Part shown: positions 56,169 through 62,583 of the stretch, piece after piece
How the letters are laid out: each line of letters begins with the position of its first letter
How positions within the stretch are numbered: position 1 is the stretch's first letter
Origin: Methanobacterium sp.
Lineage (GTDB): Archaea; Methanobacteriota; Methanobacteria; Methanobacteriales; Methanobacteriaceae
DNA length: 64,000 nucleotides
Assembly: GCF_016217785.1 (NCBI RefSeq)
Contig: NZ_JACRGA010000008.1
Location: 48,828-112,827 of the forward strand
Direction: 5' to 3'
Translations under genes and position numbers: made by a program
Notes under the pieces: model-generated
What the model saw: the letters and a program-made list of their open reading frames with translations, nothing else
What the model was told of the DNA's origin: nothing
The model's database searches: none

Positions 56169-56579
56169 ATGGAAAGAGGAGATGGAAACCGGGATGATAG
56201 GCTCTTAAAAAAGCAGATAATGGTATTAAACCGTCATCTTCCCCGGAAGAGAAAAACCTTAAAGGAGCTTTTAGGGGAGGAAAAACCCCATGTGCTGGGT
56301 ACAGACGGATCCCGTCATCGTTTTAAGAAAAATGAACTTTATAAAATCGCATCATTAATTCCAGAAGAATCATGGGGGAGATTAAAATTACCACTGTATA
56401 TTGAAATAAGTTCCCAAATGAGCGGGTCTCGTATAAAAGGAGAGCAAGAATGCAGAATAGTTTGCCAGATTCTAAAGAAGGAAGATTGTGGTGAGGAAAT
56501 CTATATTTACAGAGGGGACATAAAGTTAGTTAGGAGAGAGTTACCCACCACTTCACAGTACATATTTCTGGTCAGGTGA
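56169..56579 (+). CDS. UPF0216 family protein
   Basis: 136 residues from the ATG at 56169 (MERGDGNRDDRLLKKQIMVL). NRHLPRKRKTLKELL and GTDGSRHRFKKNELYKIASL are typical of UPF0216 (DUF61), an archaeal family of unknown function with basic surfaces. The longer frame to 55932 would read through the opposite-strand gene and promoter. There is no ribosome site; a TATA-like AAATATTATAT at 56136-56146 would start transcription at the ATG, so it may be leaderless. Confidence 0.8.
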   Translation: MERGDGNRDDRLLKKQIMVLNRHLPRKRKTLKELLGEEKPHVLGTDGSRHRFKKNELYKIASLIPEESWGRLKLPLYIEISSQMSGSRIKGEQECRIVCQILKKEDCGEEIYIYRGDIKLVRRELPTTSQYIFLVR

Positions 56580-56683
56580 TGTTGGAACTTAAATTTAATA
56601 ATAATAACTGATTTAATTGAAACTAACCATAAAAATTTGAATTTGATTAAACAATAAAACAAATTAAAGGGATGAATTTAAGC

Positions 56684-56881
56684 ATGGGATTCAGAAATAT
56701 ATGGAAAAAATTGAAATCATTCAATTTAGACTTTTTATACGATTTTGATTGGGAAGAAATAAAGAAAGACCCGGATAAAATGGCCAAAGTATCCATGTTA
56801 GTTTTTGGTGCCGAAATTATGGTTACAGTTCTCATTGTAATCGGAACAATCATCTTCATCCTAGCAGTTGTATTTAGATGA
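56684..56881 (+). CDS. Small single-span membrane protein
   Basis: 65 residues from the ATG at 56684 (MGFRNIWKKLKSFNLDFLYD), with GGGATGA nine bases upstream. It has a basic amphipathic N-terminus, an acidic middle (DWEEIKKDPDKMAK), and one strong C-terminal membrane helix (EIMVTVLIVIGTIIFILAVV). Probably a tail-anchored membrane protein. It follows the UPF0216 gene by about 100 bp. Function unknown. Confidence 0.6.
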   Translation: MGFRNIWKKLKSFNLDFLYDFDWEEIKKDPDKMAKVSMLVFGAEIMVTVLIVIGTIIFILAVVFR

Positions 56882-56992
56882 TTTAGGTGGATAAAAAAAA
56901 TTTTAATAAATCTAATCTATTTTTAGTTACAATCTAAACGAAATATTTCAAATTAATTTAATCATTAAATTCAACAAAATTTTAATAAGAAT

Positions 56993-58222
56993 TCATTGAT
57001 TTTCAACCTTCACCGAGTTGTAAACCTTACCAACCAGTTTTCGGGCCGTATATATTACATCTTCCCTTAATTGTCCTGAACTTAAAACTGTGACCAGGGG
57101 TTCTCCTCTTTCTATTATAACTCCAGGACGGGGTAGGTCACAAACTCCTGGGAAGTTTAGATTACCCACTGTTGATGATTGCAGTGCATGGACCACCATC
57201 TTAACTGCAAATCTATGGGGAGCTGGAACTTCTACCAGGTGTCCCTGGCATGCCTCAAGGTGGGCTTCAGCCATGTTCATACCCAGTGATAGTTCTGCAC
57301 ATTCAAATGTTCCCTGTAGTCGGGGGTTAACTTCAATAACATATAGTTCCCCATTTCTGGCCATGAAATCCACCCCATTAGAGCCAATTAGGGATAGATG
57401 AGTCACCACTTTTTGGGCAAGTTCGGAGATTTCCATATCACCAATGTAGGGAACGGTGTTCCCACAGTATCCAAAAGGTTCCATTTGCCCCAACTTGGTA
57501 TCACCGATTATCTGGGTACTGGTGAGTATAGTCCTGGCTTCATCCTCGGTGGATAGAACTGATGCACTGATATTTTCACCATCAACAAACTCCTGCAGTA
57601 TACACTCATCAGATGAAAGTTCTCGGATAATATTTGTAGGGTCTTTTTCAGGATCCATATCCTTTAAAAGCCCTAGATCAATGTTTTTCAAAAGTCCAAT
57701 ATTCTTATCATTCAAAAGTCCAATATTTTTATCTTCCAGAATTCTCACCCCGTAACCACCCGCTCCTGATTGGGGTTTTAAAATAAATTTTTTTCCAGGT
57801 GCATTACTGACAATTTCTACAGCTTCATGAATATCAGCAGGGAGGTATGTTTCTGGAACACGGAAATGTTTTTTAAGCTTTTGGTATAGGGAAAATTTAT
57901 CTTCAACACCACCAATATCACGGTTTCCAATGATTTTATGGGAAGGGAACCAAGTAGGAGAGGAACCTGCGCAGCAAATTATCCCATATGCATCATCAAC
58001 CATTTCCAGGGCCATATCCCTGATTAGCTGGGGGTTGAAGCGCTGAGTGAACTTACCACAGGAACTTTCTGGTTTTTGATCCAAAACCGATTGCACCCTA
58101 TCTGCACAGGATCTTAGATCCATTGTTCCAAAATAATCAGAAGAGTAAACTGTATATCCTAACTTTTTAAGGGAGCAGGCCACGGCACGGGTGTTTACAC
58201 CCACCAGAAGAATGTTTTCCAT
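56993..58222 (-). CDS. ATP-grasp enzyme (COG2232-like carboligase)
   Basis: 409 residues from the ATG at 58222, three bases after GGTGAT; a longer frame would run into tRNA-Gln. It has an N-terminal Rossmann-like domain (MENILLVGVNTRAVACSLKK), then ATP-grasp (FILKPQSGAGGYGVRIL glycine loop, DECILQEFVDGENISASVLS, GSNGVDFMARNGELYVIEVN with the Mg-binding Glu/Asn). It should join a carboxylate to an amine or thiol; the substrate is unknown. Between residues about 160 and 190 a 24-bp tandem repeat encodes NIGLL-type heptad-like copies, an unusual insertion in the lid. Confidence 0.75.
   Translation of the reverse strand: MENILLVGVNTRAVACSLKKLGYTVYSSDYFGTMDLRSCADRVQSVLDQKPESSCGKFTQRFNPQLIRDMALEMVDDAYGIICCAGSSPTWFPSHKIIGNRDIGGVEDKFSLYQKLKKHFRVPETYLPADIHEAVEIVSNAPGKKFILKPQSGAGGYGVRILEDKNIGLLNDKNIGLLKNIDLGLLKDMDPEKDPTNIIRELSSDECILQEFVDGENISASVLSTEDEARTILTSTQIIGDTKLGQMEPFGYCGNTVPYIGDMEISELAQKVVTHLSLIGSNGVDFMARNGELYVIEVNPRLQGTFECAELSLGMNMAEAHLEACQGHLVEVPAPHRFAVKMVVHALQSSTVGNLNFPGVCDLPRPGVIIERGEPLVTVLSSGQLREDVIYTARKLVGKVYNSVKVENQ
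57663..57734. repeat. 24-bp in-frame tandem repeat inside the ATP-grasp gene
   Basis: Two near-identical 24-bp units at 57687-57710 and 57711-57734 (core TCAAAAGTCCAATATT) and one decayed unit at 57663-57686. On the coding strand they give DKNIGLLN, DKNIGLLK and NIDLGLLK. The reading frame is kept. Confidence 0.88.
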
Positions 58223-58258
58223 GTGATCACCCTTTAAAAGAATGTGATTTTCCTTTAG

Positions 58259-58338
<80 letters not shown>

Positions 58339-58432
58339 AAACATTAAAAAAGGCCGCAGTTGCAGCATTCTCCTTTTAGGCGGAGGTGATATTTAAAGTT
58401 ATCTACATTTTATTTAAAGTGGATCAGATTGT

Positions 58433-59107
58433 TTAAAGTGACCCTGGCCTGGCTTTTTTATCGCATTTTATCTTCAAACGGCAGCTTCGGCATTTCCTAG
58501 GATTATTAGTGGGTATAAAATCCGTTTTCCCAACCAAAAGGTTCTGAACACGATTAATTAATGATACTATGTCTTGTTCCGCCTTTCCATCGAAGTATGC
58601 TGACCAGAATATGTTATCAGTTCCTCGCTCCCTTAGGGCACCAACGATCCTCCTTTCATCCTTAACCATATCCTGGAAGGCCAGGCAGTATCCGAAAACC
58701 TGGTTGATGGATGAGGAAAAGGCTCTCTTTCCAGGTTTATCATCAATGATTATGAATTCATCAGGAGTCATCCACACTTCATCAATGTATCCGCGGATAC
58801 CATAACGGGATGAAATGACCGGGAGTTCCCGGGATAAGAGTTCTGCAGTCTTGGAAGTTTCAAGCATCTCTTCAAAGGTGGCTGGCTCTGCATCCTTCTG
58901 GAATTCCATCTCTAACCGGGTGTGTTCCTGGGTCCCTACCACCATGTTTCTGGTGGGTTTTACATCAATACCCTTAACATTCTCCAAGTATATGCTGTAC
59001 TCACAGTATCCCTGTTTATTCAGCCAGCTGATGGGGAAGTTGTTGCACCCATCAATGATCATAACCTGCGATATTTCAGGATGGGGTTTAGATTTGGTTT
59101 TGGGCAT
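58433..59107 (-). CDS. Cas4-like PD-(D/E)XK exonuclease, solitary
   Basis: 224 residues. One Cys near the N-terminus (GYCEYSIYL) and three near the C-terminus (CRSCRLKIKC) match the [4Fe-4S] ligands of Cas4/AddB nucleases. The catalytic core has His in GTQEHTRLEMEF and GYIDEVWMTPDEFIIIDDKP (D...D-x-K). This predicts a 5'-3' ssDNA exonuclease. There is no CRISPR array or other cas gene in the window, so it is a solo Cas4-type repair enzyme as far as can be seen. Confidence 0.8.
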   Translation of the reverse strand: MPKTKSKPHPEISQVMIIDGCNNFPISWLNKQGYCEYSIYLENVKGIDVKPTRNMVVGTQEHTRLEMEFQKDAEPATFEEMLETSKTAELLSRELPVISSRYGIRGYIDEVWMTPDEFIIIDDKPGKRAFSSSINQVFGYCLAFQDMVKDERRIVGALRERGTDNIFWSAYFDGKAEQDIVSLINRVQNLLVGKTDFIPTNNPRKCRSCRLKIKCDKKARPGSL

Positions 59108-59358
59108 AAAACCACCATTAATATATTATTAAGTTGTTTTTTTTGGAATTTGATTCCGTTAGGAGATTTACGCATATTAGGGGAACTTAAACGTTTCTTG
59201 AAACTTAATTTTATTTTAAAAAACTTTAATCGTGTTTTTGAAACTTGTGTAAAAATTAATTGATATGATAGATAAGGGATAGTTAATTACTTAAATGAAT
59301 ATTAAAAACTTAAGAATAATAAGTTAAGGGTAGGGTATTTGAAAAGTAATCAATAAGG

Positions 59359-59982
59359 TTACTCTTCTTTTTCTTCCTCTTTCTTGGTAAGGCGGCTTCT
59401 GAGAACTGTCCAAATATCCTTATCCTCTTTATCCTCATTTACATCCTTATTTTTAATATTTTCGTTATTTAATTTAATTTGATCCGATTTAACGGTAACA
59501 TTTGTGGCAGGAGATGTTTTGTTCACTGGCTGTTGTTCCATTTTAAGTTTTTCAGTAGCTCTTCTTTCCACTTTCAAGGCACTGATCAGTTTTCGCCTAT
59601 CACTTTCCAGGGTTTTGATCTTATCTTCCAGTTCCTTCTCCTTTTTGCGGGTTTTATTATGTTTGCTGAATAATTCTTTATAGGTTCTGGACAGTTTACT
59701 GTGTTTCCATTCCAGGTCGGCAAAATCAGCTTCATACTGGTCGAGCTTGCTTTCGTATTCATCTTTGTTACTGGAAAGATCCTTGAGTTCGCCGTTTTCA
59801 TCCACCAAATCTGCCAGATCCTCCTGGGGTACGATGAACACTTCCATGCTGCAATCCAGGTTATCTGATCTTTTCAGGGGCACCAGATACTGGTTGTATT
59901 CATAGGTCTTCCTCTGGCCTCCCACTGTTTTTTTGGTCTTTTTCTTATAGCACTTGACCGCAGATTTGACTAGCTTCACCAT
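59359..59982 (-). CDS. Coiled-coil protein, function unknown
   Basis: 207 residues from the ATG at 59982 (MVKLVKSAVKCYKKKTKKTV), with GGAGTG upstream. The N-terminal ~70 residues are basic with beta character (RKTYEYNQYLVPLKRSDNL). Residues 75-150 form a long coiled coil (EKELEDKIKTLESDRRKLIS). A low-complexity linker and a charged end (RSRLTKKEEEKEE) follow. No family recognised. Basic N-terminus plus coil suggests a nucleic-acid or structural role. Confidence 0.6.
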   Translation of the reverse strand: MVKLVKSAVKCYKKKTKKTVGGQRKTYEYNQYLVPLKRSDNLDCSMEVFIVPQEDLADLVDENGELKDLSSNKDEYESKLDQYEADFADLEWKHSKLSRTYKELFSKHNKTRKKEKELEDKIKTLESDRRKLISALKVERRATEKLKMEQQPVNKTSPATNVTVKSDQIKLNNENIKNKDVNEDKEDKDIWTVLRSRLTKKEEEKEE

Positions 59983-60360
59983 GTAAAAAAACACTCCTTT
60001 ATCTATATCCCTATTGGTAAGACGGTCTTTTATAGTTGATGATGAGCACACAACACTCCCAATCATTTAAATATTACAACCATTACTATTGCATTTTAAA
60101 AAAGTCCAAAAAGTTGTATTATCCATTATCTCCCTCAAAACAGGATAAAAAAAAAATTAAATTCATATATTTTTTAATCCCCTGAAAAGGGATTATTAAG
60201 TTAACATTTTATCATTAACCTCTTTGAAATGGAGTTAAGGCTCATCCGCCACCTCCTTCTAAAGATACTGAGACAATTAAGTTTATAGCAGAGTTATACA
60301 TTATAATTAAAGAAGATAATTGAATAAAATAATTTAAAAGGAAAAAAATTGAGGTAAATT
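59983..60360. other. Divergent intergenic region with micro-ORF
   Basis: 378 bp between a minus-strand coiled-coil gene and the plus-strand transporter. It contains an AATCCC-7nt-GGGATT stem (60176-60194) and a minus-strand 14-codon ORF with a near-perfect ribosome site. Otherwise AT-rich. Confidence 0.5.
60201..60245 (-). CDS. 14-codon micro-ORF with near-perfect ribosome site
   Basis: MSLNSISKRLMIKC, ATG at 60245, stop at 60201. AAGGAGGTGG lies four bases upstream, the best match to the 16S 3' end in this part of the window. The ORF is followed by the 60176-60194 stem. It may be a leader peptide, a small protein or chance; there is no protein-family support. Confidence 0.3.
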   Translation of the reverse strand: MSLNSISKRLMIKC

Positions 60361-61749
60361 ATGAAAACTGATAAAAACATCCTGGGATATGACCGGTTCC
60401 TGATGATGGCACTTCTCAAGGAAGGTCCACTCACACTGGAGGAACTGGATGATAAGACTATCCTATTTTTATCCCTCATCTGGTACCAGCAAGTACCTGA
60501 AAAAGGGGAACCACTAATGGAAAGGCTTTTTTTCACCTTATCCCATCTGAGGTCTGAGTTAGAAGATGAAAGAAAGGATAAAAGAGTGGGTAAGACTGAA
60601 GATGAATGTGCAAAACTTATTGATTATGGCTGGGTGAAGCTGGATGATGGACGTTATACCCTGACTGGAGAGGGCGAGAAAGAAGCCCTACAATTCGTTG
60701 AAAATATGGAAAGGAAGGCATCTCTGGTGCGGAAGGATTTCTTTAAAGTAGATGCAGCAGCCAAAAATACTACAGTATTAGACGGCTTTTTGGCTGTAAT
60801 GAAATTAGGATCAGGGCTCGTCAGTGGAAGTGTGGGGCTGACTGCCGATGGTACCGATGCCACCATGGACACAATTTCTGCATTCATGGTATGGCTGGGA
60901 ATCAAATACCACCGGGAAACTCTCTCAACTCTCCTGGTGATATTCGGACTATTCTTTGCCTCACTCAGCATTGGTTATGATTCTGTTACTCATCTTATAA
61001 GCGCCTTTTATGGGACACTGACCCCCATGGGTATGCCATATCTGGCTATAGCAGTAGAAGGAATAGCTATCATGGCAGCAGTCTTCTTATTCTATTACCA
61101 GCGCTACGTGGGAAAGGTGGATTCCAATCTAACCCTTATCTCCCAGTCAGTGGATTCTAAAAACCATATATTCATAGGTTTTTCCGTTATTGCCGGTGCA
61201 GTTTTCACGTTACAGGGAATTTTCTTTGTAGACTCTCTTATAGCATTATTCATCTCTATTGGAATATTCAAAGATGCTGTGGACTTACTCCGAGAAGCTA
61301 TTTCAGCCCGTAAAGGAGAAGAAGAAGATTATTCCCAGTACAAACTCCCTATGGAGGAGTGCTGGGAGGATAACAAGATCAGAGCCTTCCAGAATTGGAT
61401 ACTCTACATACTGTGGACTGGTGATCGTAAAACCCAGAAAGAGATCATTGCATCACTAGAACAGGCATTCAACCCCAAAAATTACATTCCTGTACTTTCA
61501 GAGCTTAATGCAACCTGTTCTGAGGTTCATGATTTTGAAGGAGACTGGGAAAAAATGACTGGTCCCCTGAAGGAGCTGGAACTCCTGGCATTGGAAGATG
61601 AATATTTCCTCCTAACCGATAATGGAAGTCAGTACCTGAAGGACTTCATGCGTAATTTTGACTACTACGATGTCCACATGTCTGATACCATTTTGTTGGC
61701 CATGGCTGAGGATGAAAGCCTGCCACAGGAAGAATCAGGAAAAGAATAG
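60361..61749 (+). CDS. Cation-efflux-like (CDF) transporter flanked by winged-helix-like regions
   Basis: 462 residues. Residues about 1-125 look like a winged-helix domain (FLMMALLKEGPLTLEELDDK and LIDYGWVKLDDGRYTLTGEG). About 135-315 is a six-helix CDF-type domain: SGSVGLTADGTDATMDTISA carries site-A-like Asp residues, and SQSVDSKNHIFIGFSVIAGA sits where the second HDxxxD would be. About 340-450 is another winged-helix-like region (TQKEIIASLEQAF, LELLALEDEYFLLTDNGSQY). It probably exports divalent metals, but the classical His/Asp motifs are degenerate. The usual CDF cytoplasmic domain is replaced. Confidence 0.65.
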   Translation: MKTDKNILGYDRFLMMALLKEGPLTLEELDDKTILFLSLIWYQQVPEKGEPLMERLFFTLSHLRSELEDERKDKRVGKTEDECAKLIDYGWVKLDDGRYTLTGEGEKEALQFVENMERKASLVRKDFFKVDAAAKNTTVLDGFLAVMKLGSGLVSGSVGLTADGTDATMDTISAFMVWLGIKYHRETLSTLLVIFGLFFASLSIGYDSVTHLISAFYGTLTPMGMPYLAIAVEGIAIMAAVFLFYYQRYVGKVDSNLTLISQSVDSKNHIFIGFSVIAGAVFTLQGIFFVDSLIALFISIGIFKDAVDLLREAISARKGEEEDYSQYKLPMEECWEDNKIRAFQNWILYILWTGDRKTQKEIIASLEQAFNPKNYIPVLSELNATCSEVHDFEGDWEKMTGPLKELELLALEDEYFLLTDNGSQYLKDFMRNFDYYDVHMSDTILLAMAEDESLPQEESGKE

Positions 61750-61958
61750 AAGTTTAAAGTAGTTAGAATGGGAAAATTCCCCTCTCTATTTTTTATGTTT
61801 ATTTAATATTCCAATAATGGTAGAGTTAAAAATAAAAAATGAAGCCAATCCAGGAAAACCCCAATACCTAAATCAACTTAAATTGAAGGTTTTAATGAAT
61901 AAAAATACAATAAAATTCTAAATAAAATGTGAAAATTTAGTAATTCACTTTTAAATCC

Positions 61959-62111
61959 TATTTAAACTCTATTTCTAGATTTATTTGCTGTATGCACGAT
62001 CTGTCTGTATTTAGTCCTTAAATATTCCATGTTTTCCTCGATAAGCTCATTAATAAATCTTTCAACACTCTCATCATCGAGAAAATCACGTATGTTATAA
62101 AACCGGGCCAT
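61959..62111 (-). CDS. Small hypothetical protein, 50 residues
   Basis: The ORF starts MARFYNIRDFLDDESVERFI, is strongly helical and acidic, and ends NNLEIEFK. AGGAGATC lies about nine bases before the ATG. Codon choice looks like neighbouring genes. No family recognised. It lies downstream of the pseudomurein-binding protein on the same strand, separated by 472 bp with two dyads. Confidence 0.5.
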
Positions 62112-62372
62112 AAAAAAGATCTCCTATTAACAGAACCAGTATTGATCTTGCAGCCTTATATATCTAATGGTTATTCCGGGGCGAATGCGAACTGTTCGGA
62201 TTGATTAGGGGATGAATCTGGTTTTAAAGTTTCACTTAAGTACAATTATTCCAATATATTAGTTGATTAAAATACAATTGATGCCTGGAAAATGGAGTTT
62301 AGCTTCAACAACAGAATCATCTTCTTATTTTTTTAATTTAAGGTTAATTTAAAAAAAGACTAATTGAATAGC

Positions 62373-62402
62373 TACTTCGTAATATATACGAATAACGAAG
62401 TA
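62373..62402. promoter_or_regulatory. Nested inverted repeat TACTTCGT/ACGAAGTA
   Basis: TACTTCGT (62373-62380) and ACGAAGTA (62395-62402) with a 14-nt spacer. An inner TTCGT-AATATAT-ACGAA dyad (62376-62392) shares the left arm, so three half-sites CGAA/TTCG are evenly set about 9 nt apart. The AATATATA core could be a TATA box for the minus-strand 50-residue gene; possible operator. Confidence 0.45.
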
Positions 62403-62527
62403 AATATTCTTATTTAAATAACCCCCCCAAATGATTAAAAAAATGAATTCTAACTTATATTTACTCGAAAATAGCTAAATCAATTATTAGTTAATGGAAT
62501 CTATGTATGCGAAATAAGATATAGTTG

Positions 62528-62565
62528 GAATTATAGCTGACGATTCCGGTGCCCAGCTATAATTC
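62528..62565 (-). terminator. Strong hairpin downstream of the pseudomurein-binding protein gene
   Basis: GAATTATAGCTG (62528-62539) pairs perfectly with CAGCTATAATTC (62554-62565) over a 14-nt loop. It lies 18 bases past the stop codon of the minus-strand gene. It may act as a 3'-end processing or stabilising element or a terminator; there is no long U-run. Confidence 0.5.
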
Positions 62566-62583
62566 ATCTTTGGTTAAAAGACT

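Larger units (their letters stand above)
62112..62583. other. Intergenic region with two dyads
   Basis: 472 bp without a convincing gene between the small ORF and the pseudomurein-binding-repeat gene. It contains an 8-bp-arm dyad at 62373-62402 and a 12-bp-arm hairpin at 62528-62565. Confidence 0.6.

Noticed and set aside
56647..56859. Minus-strand 70-codon frame opposite the small membrane protein
   Set aside because: The plus-strand frame has a ribosome site, a basic N-terminus and a clean membrane helix; the minus frame does not.
58381..58392. GGCGGAGGTGAT, a near-perfect ribosome site on the plus strand
   Set aside because: No start codon or open frame follows within a usable distance; it overlaps the TATA-like element of tRNA-Gln on the other strand.
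58433..59107. Cas4-like gene as part of a CRISPR-Cas locus
   Set aside because: No direct-repeat array and no other cas-like gene in the window.
60176..60194. AATCCC/GGGATT stem as a rho-independent-like terminator
   Set aside because: The T-run lies on the wrong side of the stem for the plus strand and no long gene ends just before it on the minus strand; kept only as a structural note.
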